From Silene conica (Eukaryota > Streptophyta > Magnoliopsida > Caryophyllales > Caryophyllaceae), in NCBI GenBank assembly GCA_029255685.2, contig CM055312.2:53788202-53852201 (forward strand): 64,000 nt of DNA. The letters are read 5' to 3'. Within the stretch, counting starts at the first letter, position 1; every line of letters begins with the position of its first letter. Below, piece after piece: positions 12,661-22,027 of the stretch. A model generated the notes under the pieces. It had not been told where the DNA came from and ran no database searches. It saw only the letters and a list, made by a program, of their open reading frames with translations. The position numbers and the translations under genes are program-made.

Positions 12661-13998
12661 CTAATTGGGTCCTGAACATCAATGCTGCTCCCCACCATCC
12701 CAGTAATTTCCTGTAGGACCTTCTGGCTATATCCCAGTTTGATTCATGATTTGAACTCGTGATGTGATGGTTGATGGCCAACTAACTGATTGGGAATGCA
12801 AATGATCTTTTTTGCTAAATAGGTGCATGTGATGGTATGAATGGGAGCAACCACTTCTTAAGTTTTGTTATGTGCTCAAATTTTATCCAATTTGTATTGT
12901 TATGTGTATTTGAAAGCGTTCGATAGATTGAGAAGGAAATATTTGGATGTTTAGGCAATGTAAAAGAAAATTGGAGTGTTACCTTGGTCTTTTAGTCTGA
13001 GCGTGTAACTAAGGACAGGCTTGGAAGGATGAATATGATAATGTACTGTCAAAACTCACTCGATATTTGAAGTATTGGTCACGCAGTCCCAGTGTGTTTT
13101 TAGCCAAGGTTAAGGCTGGCTGCATAAGAAAAAATTGCTTCTGATACTTGTCATCTTCATTCCGTTTATAAACTTCCATTAACCGCGTCTTTTATTAATC
13201 CCTTTTCATCGATCTAACATGGGAACAAGAGCCATTTCCTCTGTGATTCACCCTTTAGCTTTATAAATAGCCTGTTAATCCCTGTGAATTCGATTCCAAG
13301 TTAAGGGTTCGGAATGTTGATGGTGGTTTTATTGGTCGGAAATGTGTGCTTTGGGCTGCTCGGACACTCTGATGTTAATCTTGAGTGTAGGCATACATAG
13401 TATGTAACTATGTATTGCCATCTTATCTGCGTGATGATCCACTTAACTTGCTAGCATTTTAGGTGAAACTGTATTCAATGTTCACTGCTCTGAGATTTAC
13501 TCTCGCGCTTCCTACTTTTGATTTATTGGATTAATGAGATGGCCTGAAAATCGTATGTCTTCTTGAGTCCTTGGTCCATAGTGTCGTTTGTAAGCAAACT
13601 TTAATAGAGGCTAACCTGTACGGCCTGTACTTCTTTATCGCACATTCATGATTCATGTGAAATTGTAATGCTGCCTGTGTCGTGATCATTAGTTACAGCT
13701 TAGCTTTTTGTATCTGCCAATCCCCATGTTTGTATCCCTTGTCTGTCATTTATGCGCACAACCAATGGATAACTGAATGAACTTGTTTCAACTCAAATAA
13801 ACCCGAATGTGCGCGAATATTGATTATTGAGACGATATGAGAGAATGCTTGTTAAGTTATGTCAGTCCAGAGCATGAGCATTTCCCGACTGTCTGCACTC
13901 AACATCAGAGCATATCTGCCAGCCCTCATTTTTGTATCCACTATCTGTCATTTATGTGCTTCCGTTCACTCAGTTTTTCTTGTCTATATGGCATATGC
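12661..13998. other. CACTA intron sequence without recognised gene
   Basis: The rest of the long TNPA intron. A segment with 'ATCTGCCA' and 'TCTGTCATTTATG' occurs twice (about 13711-13760 and 13912-13960) and partly at 12405-12430, suggesting internal duplication. No coding signal was recognised on either strand. Confidence 0.5.
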
Positions 13999-14240
13999 AG
14001 AAAAGGTTTCTCTATCCGAAGATACTCGAGAAATGGATATTGGCGTCAATAGGCCATAAATGGAGAGATTTCAAGTGTCTTTTAAAAGGAAAGCATTATT
14101 CAGATGATGCAAACATAACAGAGTTGCAGAATAACGTTCCACCGGATGTGGTAAACGATCAATGGATAAGTATTGTTAACTTTTGGAGATCAGATGAAGG
14201 ACGGATATGTTTTTAGATATTTTAAAATTATGAACGCAAC

Positions 14241-14411
14241 TATTATTATGGGTCTGTAACTGTTGCGGTAATGAGGCAGTGGTCTAATGGGACTGCAATA
14301 TAGGCAGTGGTCTAATGGGACTGCAATATGTGGATGGTGTAGCATGACCTGAACTAGTTTTAGTATGCAGACAGTAAATACATATACAACAGTTACAGAC
14401 CCATAATAATA
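14241..14411. repeat. Inverted repeat with an internal direct duplication
   Basis: ATTATTATGGGTCTGTAACT at 14242-14261 and four further bases (24 bp in all) are repeated exactly, inverted, at 14387-14410. The enclosed 120 bp contain a direct duplication of about 28 bp (AGGCAGTGGTCTAATGGGAC..., 14274-14301 and 14303-14330). It may be a small foldback element; no flanking duplication was found. Confidence 0.7.
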
Positions 14412-14413
14412 TA

Positions 14414-14475
14414 CTTCGTTGGATCTGAGAATGGTTAGGATATGAGAATGGTTAGGACCTGAGAATGGTTAGGAC
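14414..14475 (-). repeat. Short tandem copies from the gibberellin 2-oxidase fragment
   Basis: Three GAGAATGGTTAGGA(T/C) units; the first, with its flank TCGTTGGAT, also resembles 14515-14539, which encodes the ILTILGSND stretch of the captured fragment. It appears to be local duplication at the broken edge of the capture. Confidence 0.6.
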
Positions 14476-14808
14476 ATATAAACCGTCAGGCATACAAACT
14501 TGTAGTCCAGCGATATCGTTGGATCCGAGAATGGTTAGGATCTGAGGGTCAGAATGCTCTCCAAAGCCAACACGCTCCGGAGATAATGGGCCTGGGAGGT
14601 GTTTAAGAGGAGGGTAGTGATTTAGCCTGAGTAGAGAATCGCTTTGAACGTCTGTGATCATGCTGCTTAAAATAGACTTATCAGACACCCACAGTCCTTC
14701 TCCCATCAGTTCTAGTAATTCGCCTGCTAATCCTTTTACGGCTCCCACGTAATTGTTGACGGCTTTACTGCATGTTTAGTACGTTTTCATTAGTCCGTTG
14801 AACCTGAA
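14476..14808 (-). pseudogene. Captured fragment of a gibberellin 2-oxidase (2-oxoglutarate/Fe(II) dioxygenase)
   Basis: Read on the minus strand from about 14808 (after an acceptor-like CATTTTCAG) the frame gives a helix segment (YVGAVKGLAGELLELMGEGL), then LRLNHYPP, then GFGEHSDPQILTIL and GLQVCMPDGLYV. The HxD pair in EHSD is the iron-binding His/Asp of the 2OG-Fe(II) oxygenase fold, and HSDPQ with GLQ...DG.. is characteristic of C19 gibberellin 2-oxidases, which inactivate gibberellins. The N-terminal part and the distal half (third iron ligand His and the Arg that binds 2-oxoglutarate) are missing, and GLYV runs into short tandem repeats. It lies antisense inside a TNPA intron, so it is read as host sequence acquired by the CACTA element. 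Another GA-oxidase-like dioxygenase subfamily is possible. Confidence 0.75.
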
Positions 14809-14810
14809 AA

Positions 14811-15342
14811 TGGAAAAGACAGAGCCACTGACAGATGCAGGAGACACACACTGCTTTTTTTTATTAACTTTGTAATTTGATTTGATATGTAAATGGGAAT
14901 CAAATGAATAGAGAGTAGACAGTAGCGAGGAGTAAAACATATGGTGGATTGACCGGGCAGTTACAGACAGTTAACTTTGTCATTTTTATGCTTTTTGGTT
15001 TACAGGTCTTCCTTTAGTCGTGGCTAAATCCTCTTCTCTTAACCTGGATAGGTCCATTTGAGAAGCGAGTTTAATCTAAGATGACTATCACAAGGCCAAG
15101 ATTTTGCTTAGTTTTTTGTACCCAGTATAGGGTTTTCCTTGTAATTTGACTTTGGTTTGACTTTGATTTTGATATATATGGTAGAAAAGAAGCGCAAATA
15201 GTAGGCTCTCACATAAGAAGGCAAAGACAAAGCCTATTCTCGTTTAATTAGTTAACAAAAAATCGTATTTTGTTTCTTCTACTTTTATTTTGTTTGACAT
15301 CTTTATATTTTGTTTCTTCTTGTTATTTATGATTTATCTAGA
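14811..15342. other. CACTA intron sequence, right of the captured fragment
   Basis: AT-rich, no coding signal recognised. It may include intron DNA that came with the gibberellin-oxidase exon, since the acceptor-like site at 14808-14816 (minus strand) would be preceded by its intron here. Confidence 0.4.
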
Positions 15343-16529
15343 AAAAGTCACTACAAAGATCTCCAACAAGGACCGAAGTGTATCTTGAATTTCATCAACA
15401 TATGAACGAAGCCAATGTTACGGTATTTATCTAAAGCTTTTCTATATTTTTTTTTTTTTAGGGTGAAAGGTAATACTTTCCATTAAGATCAAACAAACTA
15501 TTACATACTCCATTTACATACTTGATAGAAACCAAGGCCAACAAGTCTTGTCTTAGTTTCTTTATTTTAATTATTAAAGGAAATGTTTCTTTGCCTTACT
15601 TTAATACAATTACATCTACAAGATCAAATTAAGGAAATTGCTGCACAGCAAGAGCACTTAGATGGGAACTTAGATGATGACCCTGTTGCACAAGTATTGG
15701 GAAAAGATAAATATCGTCGAGTTCGAGGTCTTGGGTTAGGCGTTAAGCCATCAGATCTTGTAGAGACTTAACTTCCCATTTTTCCAACGGCTTAAATATG
15801 TCGACAACTGAGGAGACGACAACCATGTATCTGATTCGTCAGCTAAAGGACCAAATAGAAACAATGGATAATCGTATCAAAAGACAAAGAAACACTATTA
15901 CCAAGGTAAAAAGGAAGTTGATGAATACTGTGGGTTTTACCTTAAGTGATTTTGACTCGAGTGAATCTAGCTCAGATGAATCTAGCCTAGAATCTGATCA
16001 TGATAATTAATAGTAAGGTAATATTTTTTTTAGTCTCTTGATGTTCTCATCCTCACTTTGTGTTACGTCTTTTCTCTCCTTTTGAATTTATTAGTATTTT
16101 GTCGCTTCTTTTGTCAATAATGGTAATATTTCAACTTATAATCTGATCATGATAATTGTTTTCACTTGAATTTTCAGTAATCTTATGTTCAAGCTACTTT
16201 ACGTATCGCCCAGCTCAAACTCCATCGCAAGGATTGTTTAACCGGCACCGAAGATATGAATTTCTAAGATGCCGCAAATACTCACTTGCTACCGTTGGTT
16301 GCGAATAATAAATAACTAAATTTGTTTCGGATAGTTGGATATTATTTTGAAGTATTTTTTATTTGAGATACATTTATTCTTATGGGGTTCGGACATGTAT
16401 TTGACATTAAAGTTGTTTAATGCTAAAATATGTTTGTTTCTAGAAAAATTGTGTGTAATTCCGATTGTGGCAAGAAGTATGTTTGTTCGAAAGTAATATG
16501 GTAGGAAACACAGGTGTAATAAATAATAT

Positions 16530-16999
16530 TGTCGATTGTAATACAAAAGCGGCGCAAAAAAGCTTGTCGATTGTAATACAAAAGCGGCGCAAAAAAACGC
16601 CTGGACATAAGCATAGCGGTGCATAATACATGATAGTCGCAGTATCATATGAGGCGCTTTGAAAGCGTCGGATGATCTCTAGCGGCGCAAAAAAGCGCAT
16701 GAACATAAGCATAGCGGTGCATAATACATGATAGTCGCGGTATTATATGAGACGCTTTGAAAGCGTTGGATGTTCTATAGCGGCGCGTACAAAGAACTGC
16801 GATATCACACAAATAGCGCGTCAATTTTCGCGGCGCTATATTCTAGCTTTACCGACGCAATAAAATAGCGTCGCATGAGGGGGTAGCGGCATAGGCAAAT
16901 GCGGCGCATATTAAAGCGTCGGTATAACTACTGCCGACGCTATGTAGCGTTGCAATATGGGTTTGAAAAGCGTCGCAATAAGCTGTTTCCGTAGTATTG
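16530..16999. repeat. CACTA 3' subterminal repeats
   Basis: Dense CpG-rich short repeats near the right terminus. 'GTCGATTGTAATACAAAAGC' recurs at about 16531 and 16565. A unit of about 120 bp containing GCGGCGCAAAAAA, GACATAAGCATAGCGGTGCA or a variant, and GCTTTGAAAGCGT occurs twice (about 16583-16670 and 16700-16780). GCGTCG/CGACGC words recur in both orientations up to the end. Such subterminal arrays are the binding sites of TNPA-type proteins in En/Spm. Confidence 0.8.
16982..16999 (-). repeat. Right terminal inverted repeat of the CACTA element
   Basis: On the minus strand CAATACTACGGAAACAGC; ends directly before the GAG duplication at 17000-17002. Confidence 0.82.
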
Positions 17000-17002
17000 G
17001 AG

Positions 17003-17155
17003 GTATGCCTTTGGGCCCATTATTTGTCCTCACTTAAGCCCAAAAGCACAAGGCCTTGTTACTAAGTGGTGGGTGGAAGCTATTATAAACATATCACAAG
17101 TCTCACATTCTACCGATGTGGGACAACTTTCCTCTCATACTCTTGGGGTGTTACA
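17003..17155 (-). repeat. Left LTR of T1, second part
   Basis: Rest of the T1 left LTR after the CACTA insertion; with 6393-6443 it gives 204 bp, the same length as the right LTR. It ends in GGGGTGTTACA. Confidence 0.88.
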
Positions 17156-17302
17156 AACTCCCCCACTTAAAGAACACAACGTCCTCGTTGTGCCTCAACC
17201 TTGACCACAACCAGGGCCAGAATCCTCCCCCACTAGGTGTGTGACCCGGGTATTCCCGACCACAGGCTCACCACACGGTCGCAGAGTCGCTCTGATACCA
17301 TT
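17156..17302 (-). other. T1 internal region with primer-binding site and polypurine tract
   Basis: Only about 147 bp, no ORF. The primer site, complementary to initiator-Met tRNA, is at 17289-17300 (TGGTATCAGAGC on the minus strand); the polypurine tract lies at 17156-17168. Confidence 0.85.
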
Positions 17303-17506
17303 TGTAACAACCCGACCCACCACGGTCGTAACACACCCCCAATAAGACGGGAGGTATGCCTTTGGGCCCATTACTTGTCCTCACTTAAGACCAAAAGCAC
17401 AAGGCCTTGTTACTAAGTGGTGGGTGGAAGCTATTATAAACATATCACAAGTCTCACATTCTACCGATGTGGGACAACTTTCCTCTCATACTCTTGGGGT
17501 GTTACA
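17303..17506 (-). repeat. Right LTR of T1
   Basis: 204 bp, TGTAACAACCC ... GGGGTGTTACA on the plus strand. It contains the unfilled version of the CACTA target (AATAAGACGGGAGGTATGCC). Followed by the CGGAT duplication. Confidence 0.88.
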
Positions 17507-17511
17507 CGGAT

Positions 17512-17879
17512 CACTCTCCTTCTCCTCTTCTTTCCTCTTCTTGTCCTCTTCATCTACCACATCCGGATCATCATCCTCATGATAGCTCAAGACCCCGAGG
17601 CCTCCCCTTTGCACTATGACCTCCTGAACCAATGGCTTCCCAAAACCGCTTCCTGTGCAAGATGAAACAAGAGTATCCTCCATATTGCTCCCAATCTGGG
17701 GCGGAGGTGTAAAAACAGGAATTGGTATAGGCTTAAATGTGGGGGATTGGGTGATGACCTCATACTTCTTTTTAGAAGTGATAGCATTACAAGTGATCGG
17801 GGTCATGGCGTTCTTCTTGCGATAAGACAACCCAAAAATGATTGAATGTTTCCCGACCTTGAAGGTCAAGGTCCCACTC
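17512..17879 (-). pseudogene. G1 protease end and downstream frame
   Basis: Minus-strand frame beginning LTFKVGKHSIIFGL, which continues the protease C-terminus after '...IIDVGS' at 22033; G2 has LTFRVGGEELVFA in the same place. The rest is Pro-rich then acidic (EDDDPDVVDEEDKKRKEEEK) with no known domain. It is split from the upstream half by X/T2 and from the downstream tail by T1. Confidence 0.75.
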
Positions 17880-18101
17880 TGTAATAACCCGTATTATTGA
17901 TATTAAGTATAATAACTTCTTTTATGAGTCGAGGATATAATTATTTTACGTTGTTCGCTAAGTAGGCGAGTGTACACCTTTTTAATGTAATGTCTTTGAT
18001 GGGATTCGATATGGGGACTTAGGCTACCCAAGTGTAATATTAGAATGTGTGGTATGAGGGGTTCGTGAAGGGAACTCGGGTAGTCTTTACTCACAAGTTC
18101 G

Positions 18102-19320
18102 AAATATATAGTCTTACTTTATAACTAATTAAACTCATATTAATTTAGTCGATCTTATGCATGCAAAACAACGTATGCGGAAGAATAACGGAAGGGGCCT
18201 TACAAACGGTCCAAATAAGTGCTAGGACGATCCTCCACGGAGCAACCAAAATAGCTTGCCTCCTTTACGATGCACCCAAGACCTACCCTTAAACACCAAA
18301 GACCGAACCCGAGCTAGGAGACGGAATTAGGTTATCTTAAAACCGTGTACTAATAATAATATATTAGTATACTACAAATATTATCTAAGTAATATTTAAG
18401 AGGTTTTAATGGTTTTATTTTCTTATACTAGAAGATGATACTAGCATAAGCATTAGCCTTGATATGTGATAATCATCACATATATATAGAGTGAATGGGT
18501 TTTGGTTGGGGTGGATGTGCCGTGCACTTCAAGTGCATGGGTAGGAAATTTTAATCTCTTTTCATGCTTACATGCAAAAGGTGTGTTGTCATATCCTAAT
18601 ATGACTTAATCATTACCATTACATATATTGATAAAATATTATATATAAATCAACATACAATGTTAATATACACGGCACATATAGACGTAAAACGGACATT
18701 CGTTTTACGATTTATAATTCGTACAATTTAACTAATTACGTAACATCTTATGTGACATAATATTGCATTAATTTAAAATATAAATTTATCACATAAATAA
18801 TATTTCTAAATTAATTAAATCATATTTAACAAATTATTTTGTAATTCGAAATTACTGTCCCAACATATGGTTATCGTAATAATCGTCGATACGATATATT
18901 AACAACGTTTGTTATAACCATGAACCATTCATTATACTAATTTCGATATTTCATAAATATCGATTAACATTTGACAATTGACACATTTCAATTTCAAATA
19001 TAAATCTTACTTTAAGATTCAACCTCTGAATTCTTGATATACGGTTTTAAGAATATCGATCAATATGTATCTTATACAATTAATCAATATATATTATTTA
19101 AGGGGTCTGTCCTATAGGTGTGACCTAAAGGGATCAACTGACTACCACCGTCATACGACAGTAATGTTAAACTCTAGTCAGCCAATCATTACCGATTAAT
19201 GTTGGTCAGTTGACTAAATCAATATTGGATCGTCCCTTGCATATTCTTTTCATAAGATTTATGACAATGATTTTAATCATTGTCGTGATCGCACTATTGT
19301 TGAGGACACATTTCCCAACA
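18102..19320 (-). repeat. Copia-type solo LTR inserted in the X LTR
   Basis: On the minus strand it starts TGTTGGGAAATGTGTCC. Its block 'GTCCTATAGGTGTGACCTAA' (about 19108-19127) matches the C2/C3 LTR block near 45700 and 53260, so it is a distant relative of that copia family. GTTCG occurs on both sides (18097-18101 and 19321-19325) as a possible duplication. The left end does not show the expected TG/CA terminus, so that edge is approximate. No internal region: a solo LTR. Confidence 0.6.
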
Positions 19321-19422
19321 GTTCGAACCCCTGATCTGTGGCAGCTAGTGATGGGCCTCGTAAAGAGTGCAAGCAGCCCGTAAGGGTATTTTAACACAAA
19401 CAAAGAAACAGCCATGCCGTCA

Positions 19423-19430
19423 TATATAGA
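19423..19430 (+). promoter_or_regulatory. Possible TATA box in the X LTR
   Basis: TATATAGA in an otherwise mixed-composition part of the LTR, followed by a C-rich stretch. Position is plausible for LTR transcription; nothing more supports it. Confidence 0.25.
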
Positions 19431-20388
19431 AGACCTAAGCTTACCCTAACCCTCATCATAACATAAATCTTTTACACCAAAACCCTAGCCGTCACATCAG
19501 AGGAGGATGAGGAGCCGCTCACGGTGGTTATAGACCGGTGTAGGGTGGTTCCTTTCAGCCATAAAGCTGGTATACTTACCACAGTCACGTAATCCCCTTT
19601 GTACAGTATGGTTTTCGTTGCTTATTCTGATTAGCATAACATGTTTTAATTCCTGTTGTTTTTGCATACTCTCGTACTAGGGTTTATAATGAACGGAATT
19701 AGACTTCTATTTGGGTGTCGTTTTCTGTTTAGGACCGTCCTTAAGGGTGGTTAGTTTGGTGTCAGGAGGAGTCGTCGTGATACTTTCTATACGGATTTTA
19801 TACATATATATTTTTGTGATGCGTTTTGTTTGGGTCTGTACGTTTGTTTTATGAGTCCTTGTGTGATGGGTTGAGTGGTATTTGGGTGATACCAGGGGTA
19901 GTAGTCGCGGTGGTTAGTGGTGGCTGGGTATGGTGGCACATGGGTGTTCGTAAGGGTTGTCAGAGTGTTTCTTTTCGTGTCTGTGTTGCTGTCTGTTTTA
20001 CGCGCGTGTACAGGGACACTTGGGGGTGGTAACACCGTTGACTCGGGGGAGGTCAACACGGTGTTACCACCGTTACTAAGAGTCTGATGGCAGGGGTGTT
20101 AGTGGTTGTGGTCTAGAGTGGTACTGCTAGAGTAGGTGGTGGCTGGAAGGATTGTTTTCAGGCAGGTAAGTGGAGATTGCGTGAGGAACCAGGTGTTTTG
20201 AGACTCTGGTTCGTCTCGCTGGGGGGAGTCGGTGGTGCTGGTAGGTGTCGGGGGTGGATTATGTAGTGTGGGGGTCGAGTGTGGCGGTTGTCGGCGAGGT
20301 GTAGGGTGGTCGTGCGGCTGTGTGAGGGTGTTTTGTGTCGCGGGTTGGGGCGTGTTAAAGGGGATGTTTCGTTTTATTTTCTTTATTT

Positions 20389-20425
20389 CTATTATTATTA
20401 ATATTATTATTATTATTATTAATGT
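20389..20425. repeat. ATT microsatellite in the X LTR
   Basis: Runs of TTATTA/ATT interrupted once or twice. Confidence 0.75.
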
Positions 20426-20875
20426 TAGTGTAATTAGTATTTTATTTTTCTCATGCGGTTTTGGGTCGTGTTAATTAAAGATGTGAGTCGGGAATTATTT
20501 AAGTCGGGGAAGTTTTATGTTTATTTTTGGAAAGTTTCTATAATTGGAAAGTTTCTATTTTTGGAAACTTTCCACTTATGGAAGGTTGCTATTTATAGTA
20601 AGTATGATAGTTAAGGGGTACGGGAAGATTGTTAATTTGTTACGTATATCTCTTTAGGTAGCGAGTTTCGCGTGGAACATTTTTGACAAGCCTCGGGCGT
20701 ATCTACGTTTCCTGCTAATTCAGGTAGGGGATAATACTGTTATATGATGTGTAATCTACTCTTATTTGATATGAAGCTTGGTGGTGATATAATATCATGT
20801 GATCGTTATTTTGTGCTATCTATATTATTCTGAGATATTATATGATGTGATTATATATTGGGTCTTGTGATACGG

Positions 20876-21010
20876 TGTTGGATTGGTGCGGAGTATATAT
20901 GGCGTTGGATCGGTGCGGAGTATATATGGCGTTGGATCGGTGCGGAGTATATATATGGCGTTGGATCGGTGCGGAGTTTATTTGGCGTTGGATCGGTGCG
21001 GAGTTTACTA
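20876..21010. repeat. 27-29 bp tandem repeat in the X LTR
   Basis: Five copies of GTTGGAT(C/T)GGTGCGGAGT followed by ATATATGGC or TTTATTTGGC. The small open frames across it on both strands are produced by the repeat. Confidence 0.88.
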
Positions 21011-21399
21011 TATTGTTATATTTATTGTTTTCCCTACTCAACCTCGTGGTTGACCCTGTGTATTCGCGATCACCTGTGATGAACCAATTTATTGGGGAGC
21101 AGATTGACAGGTGGCTGAGACTAAGGGGGGAGCTATGGGAGGAAGAGCTTGGATCCGAACCAGATTAGATGTCTAGATCACCTTAGTCAGTTTAATACGA
21201 GTTGTACTTTATTTGTTTTGTTAAGACTTTCGGATACGGATGTAAGAACAGGTCTTGAGTTAAATTTAATTTAAAGTACTGTTTATCTTCCTTTGTATCT
21301 ACTGCCTCGGGAAACCGAGATGGTAACACCTTTATTTATCTAAGGAGTCCTAGTACAGGCCCTTAAATAAATGGGGGTGTTACAAAGTGGTATCACTTA

Positions 21400-22027
21400 G
21401 TAACAACCCGACCCACCACGGTCATAACACAACCCCAATAAGATGGGTGCGCACTTTTGGGCCTATTAATTATCCTCACTTAAGCCCAAAAGCACAAGGC
21501 CTTGTCACTAAGTGATGGGTGGAAGTTATTATAAACATATCACAAGCCTCACATTCTACCGATGTGGGACAAATCTCCACACAACTTTCCTCTCATTGTC
21601 TTGGGGTGTTACAAACTCCCCCACTTAAAGAACACAACGTCCTCGTTGTGCCTCAAACTTGACCATAGCCAAGCCCAGAATCCTCCCCGCTAGGTGGGTG
21701 ACCCGGGTACTCTCGACCACAGGCTCACCATAATCCTCCCCGCTAGGTGGGTGACCCGGGTACTCTCGACCACAGGCTCACCACACGGTCGCAGACTCGC
21801 TCTGATACCATTTGTAACAACCCGACCCACCACGGTCATAACACAACCCCAATAAGATGGGTGCGCACTTTTGGGCCTATTAATTATCCTCACTTAAGCT
21901 CAAAAGTACAAGGCCTTGTTACTAAGTGATGGGTGGAAGTTATTATAAACATATCACAAGCCTCACATTCTACCGATGTGGGACAAATCTCCACACAACT
22001 TTCCTCTCATTGTCTTGGGGTGTTACA
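21400..22027 (-). mobile_element. TRIM element T2
   Basis: Same family as T1. LTRs are 21400-21613 and 21813-22027, with only a few differences by eye. The internal region (21614-21812) carries the initiator-Met primer site at 21799-21810 (minus strand) and a duplicated segment of about 54 bp (copies near 21674-21727 and 21728-21782). The left terminus is AGTAAC instead of TGTAAC. Flanks are CACTT on the left and CACTC on the right; the right one also equals the left duplication of X. Confidence 0.88.
21614..21812 (-). other. T2 internal region with internal duplication
   Basis: Non-coding. The segment with TCCTCCCCGCTAGGTGGGTG occurs twice in tandem, explaining why T2 is about 50 bp longer than T1 inside. 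The polypurine tract adjoins 21614. Confidence 0.85.

Larger units (their letters stand above)
11820..16010 (+). pseudogene. CACTA TNPA-like gene (plant transposase Ptta/En/Spm type), degenerate
   Basis: Exons recognised by family resemblance: 11820-11991 (Ser/Gln-rich start; ATG at 11820; donor GTAAAA); about 12068-12318 (RGKTVLADIWNLPEGNRVVI, the conserved strand-binding core, with an in-frame TGA at about 12226); about 13999-14216 (KRFLYPKILEKWILASIGHKWRDFKC, the conserved WRD block, preceded by ATATGCAG); about 15343-15421 (SPTRTEVYLEFHQHMNEANV); about 15620-15770 (DPVAQVLGKDKYRRVRGLGLG); and 15798-16010, a coiled-coil-like Lys/Gln-rich C-terminus with an acidic Ser tail. TNPA-type proteins bind subterminal repeats and act with TNPD in transposition. 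The introns hold foreign DNA: a LINE scrap (about 12330-12660) and a gibberellin 2-oxidase fragment (14476-14808). Exon edges are approximate. Confidence 0.8.
6444..16999 (+). mobile_element. CACTA (En/Spm) DNA transposon inserted in the T1 LTR
   Basis: A 10,556-bp element with the left terminus CACTACTACAAGAATAG and a right terminus that reads CAATACTACGGAAACAG on the other strand. The flanking 3-bp duplication is AAG (6441-6443) / GAG (17000-17002), one base degenerate; 3 bp is the CACTA norm. The uninterrupted site is visible in the partner LTR at about 17342-17362. Gene order is typical: a TNPD-like transposase (7996-11477) then a TNPA-like gene (11820-16010), both in plus orientation, with CpG-rich subterminal repeats at the right end. 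Many stops and frameshifts show it can no longer make its own transposase. Confidence 0.92.
6393..17506 (-). mobile_element. TRIM element T1, split by the CACTA transposon
   Basis: A terminal-repeat retrotransposon in miniature. Without the CACTA insertion it is two 204-bp LTRs around an internal region of about 147 bp. On the minus strand the LTR reads TGTAACACCCCAAGAG ... GGTTGTTACA, followed after two bases by TGGTATCAGAGC, the initiator-Met tRNA primer site; a purine-rich AAGTGGGGGAGTT precedes the other LTR. The target-site duplication is CGGAT (6388-6392 and 17507-17511). It has no coding capacity and lies inside the G1 coding region. A second copy, T2, lies at 21400-22027. Confidence 0.88.
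17880..21399 (+). mobile_element. 5' LTR and primer site of LTR retrotransposon X, rest lost
   Basis: Plus-strand LTR from TGTAATAACCCG (17880) to GGGGGTGTTACA (21385), followed by AAGTGGTATCA, the start of an initiator-Met primer site, and then abruptly by TRIM T2 at 21400. The left target duplication is CACTC (17875-17879). Without the copia solo LTR it carries, the LTR is about 2.3 kb. A long LTR and tRNA-Met priming would suit a chromovirus such as Tekay, but no coding region remains to test this. Confidence 0.7.

Noticed and set aside
16316..16712. Minus-strand frames rich in Tyr/Cys/Phe at the CACTA right end
   Set aside because: Produced by the subterminal repeats; the same peptide recurs because the DNA is repeated.
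17003..17506. T1/T2 as the 5S-derived TRIM Cassandra
   Set aside because: No convincing 5S RNA internal promoter boxes in the LTR; only the TRIM layout and terminal TGTAAC are shared.
19787..20059. Thr/Pro-rich frame on the minus strand of X
   Set aside because: Reverse of G/T-rich LTR DNA with no similarity to a family I recognise.
20232..20474. Gly/Val/Cys-rich open frame in the X LTR
   Set aside because: G/T-rich LTR sequence; composition artefact ending in an ATT microsatellite; no domain.
17880..21385. X as a solo LTR
   Set aside because: A solo LTR would be followed at once by CACTC; instead a primer-site sequence AAGTGGTATCA follows.
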